A stretch of 13,595 nt of DNA from Cryptoclostridium sp036644995 (GCA_036644995.1 JAVXOZ010000042.1:1-13595), one strand, 5' to 3'. Shown: positions 7,002 through 13,595, numbered from the stretch's first letter. Program-made: numbers and translations. The notes: generated by a model from the letters alone, not told the origin.

Positions 7002-7954
7002 ATTTTTTCCTCATTATCTGTGGAAAAGTTACCCATATTTCTAAATTTTTCATAGCGGGCATTTGCCAAATCTTCACCACTGTTTTGTAAAAGCTTGGTA
7101 AGTTCTTCATAAAGTAGGGTATCCAAATCTGTAAAAACTTGGTTTTTATTGCGGTGTGCACCGCCTATGCCTTCGGGAATTATATAATCCACTGTGCCCA
7201 AGGTTTTTAAATCCTCGGCGGTTAGTTTCATTAAATTGGCGGCTTCATCACTTTTTTTGCCATCTTTCCATAATATTGTAGCAAAGCCTTCCGGGGAAAG
7301 AATGGAATATATGGAATTTTCCAGCATTATAAGGGTGTTGGCTAATGCCAATGCCAAAGCACCACCGCTGCCGCCTTCTCCAATTATAATGGCTATAACA
7401 GGCACTTTTACGCTGCTAAATAAGGAAAGGCAAGAGGCTATGGCTTCTCCCTGACCTTTTGCTTCGGCATCTAAACCGGGGTATGCTCCGGGTGTATCAA
7501 TAAAGGTGATTATGGGGCGGCAAAATTTTTCTGCTTGTTTTACCAGTCTTTGGGCTTTGCGATAACCCGAAGGTGAGGGCATACCGAAATTATATTTAAG
7601 ATTTTCCTCCAAATTTTTGCCTTTACATTGGGCAAGTACCGTTACGGGTATTTCATGGTAGCTGGCAATGCCCCCTAATATACTTTCATCGTCACCGCTT
7701 AAACGGTCACCATGTAAAGGGAAAAAATCCGAAAATAAATTTTCTATGTATTCTAAGGAATTTGGTCTTTTGGGATGTCTTGCCAAGTAGACCCTATCTG
7801 CGGCATTAAGATTTTCCCAGCCGTATTCCATCAGCTCTTTGTGGTTGTTTTTCAGTTGCTTTAAAACAATAATATCCGTGGGGTCTTGGGATTTTTCCAC
7901 GGCGGTTATTTGGGCTTCTAAATCTTCTAATTTTCCTTCTACTTCTTTTAACAT
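6998..7954 (-). CDS. accA: acetyl-CoA carboxylase carboxyltransferase subunit alpha
   Basis: One half of the carboxyltransferase that moves CO2 from carboxybiotin on AccB to acetyl-CoA, giving malonyl-CoA; it works as an alpha2-beta2 complex with AccD. The 318 residues match AccA. Typical stretches include the N-terminal helical region (LEDLEAQI), HPKRPNSLEYIE (residues 55-66), the glycine-rich IIGEGGSGGALALA, and PEGFATILWKD. The start lies 7 nt inside accD, and the end overlaps fabH by 4 nt, so the three genes are tightly coupled and probably made in fixed ratio. The ribosome binding site is AAGGGG, 9 nt before the ATG. Confidence 0.96.
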   Translation of the reverse strand: MLKEVEGKLEDLEAQITAVEKSQDPTDIIVLKQLKNNHKELMEYGWENLNAADRVYLARHPKRPNSLEYIENLFSDFFPLHGDRLSGDDESILGGIASYHEIPVTVLAQCKGKNLEENLKYNFGMPSPSGYRKAQRLVKQAEKFCRPIITFIDTPGAYPGLDAEAKGQGEAIASCLSLFSSVKVPVIAIIIGEGGSGGALALALANTLIMLENSIYSILSPEGFATILWKDGKKSDEAANLMKLTAEDLKTLGTVDYIIPEGIGGAHRNKNQVFTDLDTLLYEELTKLLQNSGEDLANARYEKFRNMGNFSTDNEEKI

Positions 7955-8826
7955 AATATATTACCCCTTTTAGAGTGCAAAGCTATGAGTTTACCCAAGG
8001 TTTCCCTTAAATTTTTTCGCTCTGTAATGGAGTCCAAAAAACCATGTTCCAGTAAATATTCCGCAGTTTGAAAACCTTTGGGTAGTTTTTCCCCAATGGT
8101 TTCTTCTATAACTCTTGGCCCTGCAAAGCCAATTAAAGCTTCGGGCTCAGCGATGATAATATCCCCTAAGCTGGCAAAGCTGGCTGTTACCCCACCTGTG
8201 GTGGGATTGGTTAAAACGGAAATATATAAAAGACCTGCCTTATTGTGCTGTTCAATGGCGGCGGCTGTTTTTGCCATCTGCATTAAAGATAGTATACCCT
8301 CCTGCATTCTGGCACCGCCGCTGGAGCTGATGATGATAAGGGGTAATTGGTTTTTGGTGGCATATTCAATTATGCGGGTTATTTTTTCCCCCACAGCCAC
8401 TCCCATGCTCCCCATGAGAAAAGAGCTATCCAAAACCGCCATTGCCACGGTATTTCCCTCAATGGAGCCTGTGGCTGTTACCACCGCTTCTTTTAAGCCT
8501 GTGGTTTCTTGGAGATTTTCTACTTTATCTGCATAATTGGGAAAATTTAGTGGATCGCAACCCACTAAATTTTTATTTTTTTCCTGAAAACTCCCAGGGT
8601 CTAAAATCATTTCCATACGCAAATAACTTGGTACTTTATGGTGAAAACCGCATTTTTCGCATACCAATAAATTTTTTGTGAGTTCACGGCAAGATATGCT
8701 CACCCCGCATTTTTCACATTGAAGAAAAAGATTTTCCGGTATATTGGCATAACGCTTGGGGTTAATTTTATTTTTTAACATTTTTAAAAGGTTCATGTGT
8801 TCTTTATGTTGCTTAAAAGGATTCAT
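7948..8826 (-). CDS. accD: acetyl-CoA carboxylase carboxyltransferase subunit beta
   Basis: Partner of AccA in the carboxyltransferase. The 292-residue protein has the N-terminal zinc ribbon of bacterial AccD, Cys37, Cys40, Cys56 and Cys59 (C-x2-C-x15-C-x2-C), then the crotonase-like domain with SSSGGARMQEG, TNPTTGGVTASFA and IGFAGPRVI. The start at 8826 is chosen because a strong AAGGAGG lies just upstream; internal methionines at residues 11 and 16 have weaker context. The short gap of 56 nt to accC holds no other feature. Confidence 0.96.
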   Translation of the reverse strand: MNPFKQHKEHMNLLKMLKNKINPKRYANIPENLFLQCEKCGVSISCRELTKNLLVCEKCGFHHKVPSYLRMEMILDPGSFQEKNKNLVGCDPLNFPNYADKVENLQETTGLKEAVVTATGSIEGNTVAMAVLDSSFLMGSMGVAVGEKITRIIEYATKNQLPLIIISSSGGARMQEGILSLMQMAKTAAAIEQHNKAGLLYISVLTNPTTGGVTASFASLGDIIIAEPEALIGFAGPRVIEETIGEKLPKGFQTAEYLLEHGFLDSITERKNLRETLGKLIALHSKRGNILC

Positions 8827-8882
8827 CTATTTCCTCCTTGATTTTTGTTTTGGGGTTTTTTGTTTTTTATCCTTAGAGTAGA

Positions 8883-10250
8883 TTATATTTTTTTGGCGAG
8901 TTTTAAAAGCTCATCCAAATTATTTTCTATAAACCCTGTGTTGTAGGTGCCTTTCATAAATTCAGGATGAAATAAAATAAGGTGTTCTATTTCCAAATTC
9001 GTGGTTATGCCTTCTATTACCATTTCCTCTAAGGCACGTCGCATTTTACGTATTGCCCCTAATCTGGTGGGTGCGTTAACTATAATTTTGGCTATCATAG
9101 AGTCGTAAAAAGGGCTTATTTCATAGCCATTGTAAATTGCCGCATCTACTCTGGTGCCGTTGCCCCCGGGTAAGTGCAAAAAATTAATAGTCCCGGGGCA
9201 GGGGCAAAAATCCGCCATGGGGTTTTCCGCATTGATGCGGCACTCTAAGGAGTGCCCATGGTAGGTAATATCCTCTTGTTTATATTCTAAGCTCAGTCCT
9301 GCGCTGATTCGTATTTGCTCTTTTACCAAGTCTACCCCGGTTAGGATTTCTGTTATGGGGTGTTCAACCTGAATCCTTGTGTTCATTTCAATAAAGTAGT
9401 AATTGCCCTGTTGATCCAAAACAAATTCTATGGTACCTGCGTTGGTGTAATTAGCAGCTTTGGCGGCTTTTACCGCCGTGGCACCCATTTTTTCTCTTAA
9501 TTGGGGGCTTAGTGCTTTGGAGGGGGCTTCCTCCATCATTTTTTGGTTTTTTCTTTGGATAGAGCAATCCCGTTCACCCAAATGGATGGTATTGCCGTGA
9601 CTATCCCCTAATATTTGAAATTCTATGTGCTTGGGGTTTAAAATCAGTTTTTCTATGTACATTTCTCCGTCATCAAAGCAGGCCTGAGCCTCGGCTTGGG
9701 CGGTGTTAAAGGCTTGTTCTGTTTCCTCTTGGTTTAAGGCGGTACGCATACCTCTGCCGCCGCCGCCTGCTGCTGCTTTTATCAGCACAGGGTAGCCAAT
9801 TTTTTGGGCTATGATTTTTGCTTCCTCGGCATTGGCTATGCTCCCTTTTGAACCGGGAACCACAGGTATATCATTGGCTATCATCAATTTTCGGGCTTGG
9901 GATTTATTGCCCATTTTTTCTATAACTTCTTCGGAGGGACCAATAAAAATTATGCCGCATTCTTGGCAAAGTCTGGCAAATTCGCTATTTTCCGAAAGAA
10001 AGCCAAAGCCCGGGTGTATAGCATCACAACCGCTGCAAATAGCAGCAGATAAAATGTTTCTCATATTTAGGTAGCTTTCACCTGGTTTGGGGCCTCCTAC
10101 GCAAATTGCTTGGGTAGCCATTTGAACGTGGAGTGCGCTTTCATCCGCAGTGGAATATATAGCCACGGTTTCAATGCCCATTTCTCTGCAACAGCGGATT
10201 ATACGCAAGGCTATTTCCCCACGATTGGCAATAAGAATTTTTCTGAACAT
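8883..10250 (-). CDS. accC: acetyl-CoA carboxylase biotin carboxylase subunit
   Basis: ATP-grasp enzyme that carboxylates the biotin carried by AccB, using ATP and bicarbonate. It has 455 residues, the usual length. Visible parts: the N-terminal FRKILIANRGEIALR, the HPGFGFLSEN stretch (79-88), Lys116 and Lys158 as ATP-binding lysines, the glycine-rich loop AAAGGGGRGMR (159-169), FIEMNTRIQVEH with the catalytic Glu, Arg and Glu positions, and ECRINAE in the C-terminal domain. Pyruvate carboxylase and other biotin carboxylases are similar, but the single-domain length and the accB-accC-accD-accA order make AccC secure. It starts 3 nt after the accB stop codon. Confidence 0.97.
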   Translation of the reverse strand: MFRKILIANRGEIALRIIRCCREMGIETVAIYSTADESALHVQMATQAICVGGPKPGESYLNMRNILSAAICSGCDAIHPGFGFLSENSEFARLCQECGIIFIGPSEEVIEKMGNKSQARKLMIANDIPVVPGSKGSIANAEEAKIIAQKIGYPVLIKAAAGGGGRGMRTALNQEETEQAFNTAQAEAQACFDDGEMYIEKLILNPKHIEFQILGDSHGNTIHLGERDCSIQRKNQKMMEEAPSKALSPQLREKMGATAVKAAKAANYTNAGTIEFVLDQQGNYYFIEMNTRIQVEHPITEILTGVDLVKEQIRISAGLSLEYKQEDITYHGHSLECRINAENPMADFCPCPGTINFLHLPGGNGTRVDAAIYNGYEISPFYDSMIAKIIVNAPTRLGAIRKMRRALEEMVIEGITTNLEIEHLILFHPEFMKGTYNTGFIENNLDELLKLAKKI

Positions 10251-10253
10251 TTA

Positions 10254-10718
10254 TTACGCCTCAATTTCCATAATAATATCCCCAAAAGCCACCATTGCTT
10301 CGTTGGTTACGGCTATGTTTTTTACTGTGCCTGTAACTTCGGATTTTATTTCGCTCATCATTTTCATTGCCTCAATTAAGCCCACCACATCGCCTTTATT
10401 TACTTTTTCACCTTTTTGCACAAAGGGTGGTTTATCTGGAGAAGGGGAGGTATAAAATATTCCTACCAAAGGTGCTTTTATAGGGGTGGCTGTGGTTTTT
10501 TCTGTGGGAATATTTTGAGGTTGAGGCTCTGTGGTAATTGGGGTGGTAATTGGGGCTGTGGTGATTTGGGCTTCTGTTTTGGGTTGTGGTGTTAATATTT
10601 GTACTTCCTTATTTTCTTTTGCTAAAGAAAGGGAAATTTCTTTATTTTCTATTTTTAAATTTGTGATATTGGATTGGCTGAATGCTGCCATCAGTTCTTT
10701 AATTTCACTGAAATTCAT
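10254..10718 (-). CDS. accB: biotin carboxyl carrier protein of acetyl-CoA carboxylase
   Basis: Carries the biotin that shuttles CO2 between AccC and the AccA-AccD carboxyltransferase. The 154-residue protein has the expected three parts: an N-terminal helical region (1-40), a flexible Thr/Pro/Gln-rich linker (about 43-81) and a C-terminal biotinyl domain. Lys119 in EAMKM is the biotinylation site, and PLVGIFYTSPSP (83-94) is the usual entry to the domain. Biotin protein ligase is not in the window. The start at 10718 has AGAGGA about 8 nt upstream. The gene is separated from acpP by 231 nt containing a long hairpin element. Confidence 0.95.
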   Translation of the reverse strand: MNFSEIKELMAAFSQSNITNLKIENKEISLSLAKENKEVQILTPQPKTEAQITTAPITTPITTEPQPQNIPTEKTTATPIKAPLVGIFYTSPSPDKPPFVQKGEKVNKGDVVGLIEAMKMMSEIKSEVTGTVKNIAVTNEAMVAFGDIIMEIEA

Positions 10719-10749
10719 ATGGTAATCCTCTCTAAGCCCTTTTTTACAT

Positions 10750-10849
10750 AATGGGTGATATTCCCTAAAAATAAAATGTGCGAAAGTTTATGTATATTGG
10801 TGTACATTGCACTTTGGCGAATTTTTGCTTTTGGTTAATATCACCCATT
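10750..10849. repeat. 100-bp long-hairpin element between acpP and accB
   Basis: The ends are a perfect 13-bp inverted repeat, AATGGGTGATATT at 10750-10762 and its complement at 10837-10849. Inside, the two arms keep pairing imperfectly (for example GCGAAAGT with ACTTTGGCG) down to a central ATGTA/TACAT stem, so the whole element can fold into one hairpin. The core TTATGTATATT...GTACATTGCAC matches the core of copy B at 13422-13545 in about 20 of 26 positions, suggesting a shared origin. No U-run follows on the minus strand, so it is not a standard terminator. It lies 100 nt beyond the acpP stop codon and could affect mRNA processing or stability (inference). Confidence 0.75.
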
Positions 10850-10949
10850 TTGAAAATTAGGGTTTGATGCTTAGGTTTTCTAAAGGCTACATTTTTAATC
10901 TTATAGACTTTTTTTAGATGGTTGGTGCTTACTCACTGTTGGCAAAGGC

Positions 10950-11180
10950 TTATTTTTGGTTGTTTTCGATGTAGGTAACAATATCCGAAACCAATTTCAT
11001 TTCTGCCAAAGCTTCATCGGGAATGGTTATTTCAAAGGCTTCTTCCAATGCCATATTTAACTCCATGGCATCTAAAGAATCCGCATCCAAATCCTCTTTT
11101 AAAGATGCCTCAAGTGTTACATCGCCCTCATCACAGTTAATGGTATCTACAATCACTTCACGTACTTTTTCAAAAATCAT
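10950..11180 (-). CDS. acpP: acyl carrier protein
   Basis: The small acidic carrier that holds all intermediates of the pathway on a 4'-phosphopantetheine arm. At 76 residues it has the usual length, and Ser35 in DADSLDAMEL is the attachment site. Four-helix ACP pattern, strongly acidic. AAGGAG lies 8 nt before the ATG. It is the first gene of the operon, directly behind the consensus promoter at 11270-11297, and it is followed by 231 nt with a long hairpin, an arrangement that could allow more ACP than enzyme to be made. Holo-ACP synthase is not in the window. Other carrier proteins are possible in principle, but the context makes FAS II ACP near certain. Confidence 0.96.
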   Translation of the reverse strand: MIFEKVREVIVDTINCDEGDVTLEASLKEDLDADSLDAMELNMALEEAFEITIPDEALAEMKLVSDIVTYIENNQK

Positions 11181-11221
11181 TATAATTTCTCCTTATTTTT
11201 CAGATATATAGAGTGTTCAAG

Positions 11222-11257
11222 ATACTTAAAATAATTTAGTTAAATAATTTTAAGTAT
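11222..11257. promoter_or_regulatory. Operator-like inverted repeat O1 in the acpP leader
   Basis: The arms ATACTTAAAATAATTTA (11222-11238) and TAAATAATTTTAAGTAT (11241-11257) match as inverted repeats in 16 of 17 positions around a 2-nt centre. It can also be read as two overlapping 18-bp sites (11224-11241 and 11238-11255) of the form ACTTAAA-N4-TTTAAGT, the second with 6 of 7 arm bases paired. It lies just downstream of the predicted transcription start, where a bound repressor would block initiation or elongation. FabT- or FapR-type regulators control such operons in Bacillota, but the sequence does not match the FabT or FapR consensus as I remember them. Confidence 0.6.
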
Positions 11258-11269
11258 TAGTTCTTTTAT

Positions 11270-11297
11270 ATTATATACGGAAAAATAGGAATGTCAA
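11270..11297 (-). promoter_or_regulatory. Housekeeping sigma promoter of the fatty acid operon
   Basis: On the minus strand TTGACA (11297-11292) and TATAAT (11275-11270) are both perfect consensus boxes with a 16-nt spacer. Transcription would start near 11263, giving an acpP leader of roughly 83 nt. Operator-like palindromes lie just upstream (11304-11321) and just downstream (11222-11257). I see no other promoter of this quality in the operon. Confidence 0.8.
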
Positions 11298-11303
11298 TAA
11301 AAA

Positions 11304-11321
11304 ACTTAAAGAATTTTAAGT
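11304..11321. promoter_or_regulatory. Operator-like palindrome O2 upstream of the -35 box
   Basis: ACTTAAAGAATTTTAAGT has perfect 7-bp arms (ACTTAAA and TTTAAGT) around four bases. It repeats the arm sequence of O1 and ends 6 nt upstream of the -35 box. The same arm occurring on both sides of the promoter makes a shared DNA-binding protein, possibly with looping or cooperative binding, more likely than chance AT-rich symmetry. Confidence 0.6.
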
Positions 11322-11550
11322 ATTACCCTAAATTTCCTTTAAAACTACATAATTTGCCCTTTTTTGCCGTGTTTTAAAAGCTTTAAAGCAAAATCAAGGT
11401 TTTTAAACAGTGGCAAATTTAAGGATGATATTGGTGCGTTTACCTATGGAAAGAACAAATAAAAACCAAAGCAAAATTAAATAATTCCTTAATTACTTCC
11501 TAATATGTATGGTTTTTTACTTAATTGTATAATTGTAGTGTAAAAAAATA

Positions 11551-11559
11551 TGATATACT
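11551..11559 (+). promoter_or_regulatory. Possible extended -10 promoter of the lipoprotein gene
   Basis: TGATATACT fits an extended -10 box (TGN before TATACT). The best upstream -35 match is TTGTAG at 11533-11538 with a short 15-nt spacer, so the extended element probably carries the promoter. A second TATAAT lies at 11528-11533 without a good -35 box. In this AT-rich stretch the call is tentative. Confidence 0.4.
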
Positions 11560-11610
11560 GATACTATTACCAAAGAATACATATATATTTATAGGAAAAG
11601 GGGCGGAAAA

Positions 11611-13275
11611 ATGAAAAAATCAATGGTAACAAAAATCTTATGTGCGGCTATGGTGTTAGTTGCGGTATTTTGCCTTTATGGCTGCGGCAATAAAACCGAA
11701 ATAACCGTAACCGGTACAGTAAAAGCCTATAATGGCGATGCTCTTACTCTTTCAGTAGGGGATAATCTTGAATTGACCTTTGATGTAAAAAATGCAGAGA
11801 TACAATGTGTTAATGGTATTGAAACAGGAAATGAAGTAACAGTGGTTTACACCGGTAAACTTGATGGTACCGATACCTCTGATACAAAAGTTTTAAAAAT
11901 TTCCGATAGCGATACCAATAAAAATGAGAAGAAAAAGAAAATAGACCCTGTGGCGGATAATACTTTGGAATCCATAGAGGGTAAAGTGGTAGATGCCTCT
12001 ATGAATACACTTGCCATGAAAACTGCCGATGGTACAGAGCTTGTTTTTACCACCACCTATGCTGAATTGCATTATAAAAACGGCATTTTAGTGGGTAACG
12101 ATGTTATTGTGAAATATAAGGGCAAAATAGATGGAACAGATACATCCAAAGTAAATGTGGTTTCGGTTTACGATTTTGCCGCCAATGTTGTCCACGAAGT
12201 TAAAAGCGATGTTCACAATATAGTGGGTATAGTTACAGAAGCTGCGAATCAATCTATAACTATAAAAGATGAAAACGGCGATGTTTTTACCTTTAATACA
12301 GATAAAGCAAAAAAATATGTTAAAAACGGTATTGAAATAGGGAACACCGTTACTATTAAATATCAAGGTTCTTTAACCACGGCAAATTCCATAAAATTGA
12401 AGGTTATTTCCATTACCGATGGGGATGCCAATGCCGCTGCCAATGTGGATAGAAACAGTAATCCCTCCACCAAAGGCAACACCGGTGATACAGGCAATAA
12501 AGGCAACACCGGAGATACAGGGAATAAAGGCAATACCGGGGATACAGGCAATAAAGGTAACACAGGAGATACAGGTAATCAAGGTAATACAGGGGATAAC
12601 GGCGGCAATAGTGGCGGCACCGATACACCAAAACCCGATAATAGTCCTAAAACCATAAACGGTTCCGTGGTTGATGCAACCATGAATAATACCGTAATCA
12701 AAACGGATGACGGCACAGAGCTTGCCTTTACCACCAGCGATGCTGAACATCATTACACCAATGGCATACAAGTGGGTAATGCTGTAAGCATTACTTATAC
12801 AGGCACCATAAATGGTACAGATACCAGCGGTGTAACTGTTATTTCCGTAACGGATTCTGCGGCTAATACTGCCACTGCTGCTACTGCCACAACCTCATCG
12901 GTTGTGGGTACCGTGGATGAAGCCACCAGTAAAAGTTTGTTGGTTTTGGATGTAGCAGGCGGTTCTACCTTGGAATATTCCTTGGATGGAGCTAAGGTAA
13001 ATTGTGCTAATGGCTTGATTGTGGGTGAAGCCGTTTGTGTAACATGGACAGGTTCAGTTGACCCCTCGTCGGATAATCCCATTCCTGCCGCTACCATTGA
13101 TGATGTAAAAACAGAAGCCAAGGTATCCAATGTAAAGGATGACCCTGCTGTTGTTCCCACCGATACAGAAGCACCTGCTGATACAGATGCACCGGCGGAT
13201 AATGCCGATACTACCCCTGCGGATACATCATCTGATACAACAACTATACCCACAAGTAACGCAATAACAGAATAA
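11611..13275 (+). CDS. Repeat-containing lipoprotein with collagen-like Gly-X-Y segment
   Basis: I do not recognise a named family. The 554-residue protein begins with a lipoprotein signal: MKK, a hydrophobic stretch (about 9-22) and the lipobox LYGC with Cys25 as the lipidated residue, so it should sit on the outer face of the membrane. Five related beta-rich repeats follow at about 29-99, 119-188, 201-270, 346-415 and 428-498, each with a G-x-V start and a conserved NGIxxGNxVxxxYxG core; DUF5666-like or OB-like folds are possible. Residues 289-336 are collagen-like Gly-X-Y triplets encoded by 27-bp repeats. The tail (about 518-554) is rich in Asp, Thr, Pro and Ala. GGGGCGG precedes the ATG. 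A wall-spanning or surface-binding role is inference. It is transcribed away from the fatty acid operon and has its own terminator. Confidence 0.85.
   Translation: MKKSMVTKILCAAMVLVAVFCLYGCGNKTEITVTGTVKAYNGDALTLSVGDNLELTFDVKNAEIQCVNGIETGNEVTVVYTGKLDGTDTSDTKVLKISDSDTNKNEKKKKIDPVADNTLESIEGKVVDASMNTLAMKTADGTELVFTTTYAELHYKNGILVGNDVIVKYKGKIDGTDTSKVNVVSVYDFAANVVHEVKSDVHNIVGIVTEAANQSITIKDENGDVFTFNTDKAKKYVKNGIEIGNTVTIKYQGSLTTANSIKLKVISITDGDANAAANVDRNSNPSTKGNTGDTGNKGNTGDTGNKGNTGDTGNKGNTGDTGNQGNTGDNGGNSGGTDTPKPDNSPKTINGSVVDATMNNTVIKTDDGTELAFTTSDAEHHYTNGIQVGNAVSITYTGTINGTDTSGVTVISVTDSAANTATAATATTSSVVGTVDEATSKSLLVLDVAGGSTLEYSLDGAKVNCANGLIVGEAVCVTWTGSVDPSSDNPIPAATIDDVKTEAKVSNVKDDPAVVPTDTEAPADTDAPADNADTTPADTSSDTTTIPTSNAITE
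12475..12600 (+). repeat. 27-bp in-frame tandem repeat encoding Gly-X-Y triplets
   Basis: Four full units (12475-12501, 12502-12528, 12529-12555, 12556-12582) and a partial fifth (12583-12600) encode GNTGDTGNK/Q. Differences between units are mostly at third codon positions (GGC/GGT, AAC/AAT, ACC/ACA), which shows that the amino-acid pattern has been kept while the DNA drifted. The length is a multiple of three, so copy-number change would preserve frame. Confidence 0.95.
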
Positions 13276-13340
13276 AAAATAAGCTAAATAAAATAGCATC
13301 AATAATAAAATAAATAACACCAATTATTCCAGAAATAATA

Positions 13341-13403
13341 AAAACCTCCTGTGATGTACTAATGCGGATTTGCCCAGGGCATTAGTAATCAAGGAGGTTT
13401 TTT
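13341..13403 (+). terminator. Rho-independent terminator after the lipoprotein gene
   Basis: A long stem pairs 13341-13365 (AAAACCTCCTGTGAT, then GTACTAATGC) with 13379-13403 (GCATTAGTAATCA, then AGGAGGTTTTTT) with few mismatches, around a loop near 13366-13378, and is followed by a T-run. The run of A at its left foot would give a U-run on the other strand, so it can act in both directions. It begins 66 nt after the lipoprotein stop codon. Confidence 0.85.
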
Positions 13404-13421
13404 ATATGGAGAGAAATATAA

Positions 13422-13545
13422 AGGCTGTGGATAAAGTCTGATATTCGGCAAAATCCCTTCATCGTGACCGCTTATGTACATTTAAGTACACTGCACGTCC
13501 CCGATTCCGAGAGTTTTACCGAATCTAAGCCTTTCTTCACAGCCT
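13422..13545. repeat. Palindromic repeat, copy B
   Basis: Same family and orientation as copy A at 665-787. The left arm starts AGGCTGTGGATAAAG and contains ATTCGGCAAAATCCC; the right arm contains GAGTTTTACCGAATC and ends CACAGCCT. The centre has a short TGTAC/GTACA stem and differs from that of copy A. It lies 18 nt beyond the terminator and is directly followed by copy C. Confidence 0.85.
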
Positions 13546-13551
13546 ATGATT

Positions 13552-13595
13552 AGGATAAAGTCTGATATTCGGCAAAATCCCTTCATCGTGACCGC
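13552..13595. repeat. Palindromic repeat, copy C, cut by the window end
   Basis: From GGATAAAG at 13553 to the last base, 43 bases are identical to copy B starting at 13429, an offset of 124. The first bases of the element (AGGCTGT in B) are changed or lost. The array may continue outside the window. Confidence 0.85.

Larger units (their letters stand above)
11181..11610. other. Divergent intergenic region between acpP and the lipoprotein gene
   Basis: About 430 nt of very AT-rich sequence. The acpP side (11181-11330) holds the operon promoter and two palindromic blocks, listed separately. The lipoprotein side (about 11520-11610) holds a likely extended -10 promoter and the ribosome binding site. 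The middle (about 11330-11510) has only short AT-rich palindromes such as GCTTTAAAGC and no open frame or RNA gene that I recognise. Confidence 0.6.
13276..13595. other. Region downstream of the lipoprotein gene
   Basis: About 320 nt without a gene: 65 nt of A-rich spacer, the hairpin terminator at 13341-13403, then repeat copies B and C up to the window end. No open frame is supported. Confidence 0.6.

Noticed and set aside
11181..11330. Riboswitch or T-box in the acpP leader
   Set aside because: The predicted leader is only about 83 nt, consists mostly of the AT-rich palindrome and the ribosome binding site, and shows no known riboswitch core or terminator.

Overview
The window is AT-rich and compact. 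It holds an almost complete type II fatty acid synthesis (FAS II) operon on the minus strand, followed on the other side of a divergent intergenic region by one plus-strand lipoprotein gene. FabK (flavin enoyl-ACP reductase) instead of FabI, the co-clustered acc and fab genes, AAGGAG-type ribosome binding sites and the low GC content all point to a Bacillota bacterium, most likely an anaerobic member of Clostridia. No 16S rRNA or other marker gene is present, so the genus cannot be fixed.

Layout in transcription order on the minus strand: acpP (11180-10950), accB (10718-10254), accC (10250-8883), accD (8826-7948), accA (7954-6998), fabH (7001-6072), fabK (5789-4860), a second FMN-barrel gene that resembles Helicobacter FabX (4854-3793), fabD (3793-2861), fabG (2860-2120), fabF (2109-874) and fabZ (595-170). 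Together these make malonyl-CoA (AccABCD), transfer it to ACP (FabD), start chains (FabH) and run the elongation cycle (FabF, FabG, FabZ, FabK). No fabA, fabM or fabN is present; the FabX-like protein, with a four-cysteine cluster and a GGH active-site motif, is the best candidate in the window for introducing the cis double bond. A consensus promoter sits upstream of acpP, with palindromic operator-like sequences on both sides of it. The regulator that would bind them is not in the window.

Most junctions in the operon are overlaps or short gaps (56 nt at most). Three junctions are long (231, 282 and 278 nt), and each is filled by a repeat: a 100-bp long-hairpin element (acpP/accB), five tandem copies of a 39-40 bp unit (fabH/fabK), and a 123-bp nested palindrome (fabF/fabZ). 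The 123-bp element recurs at the right edge of the window as a tandem pair with a 124-bp period, the second copy cut by the window end.

The plus-strand gene (11611-13275) encodes a secreted lipoprotein with five related beta-rich repeats of about 70 residues, an embedded collagen-like Gly-X-Y stretch and an acidic Thr/Pro/Ala-rich tail. A strong, roughly symmetrical hairpin terminator follows it. Bases 1-169 hold no gene that I can support.
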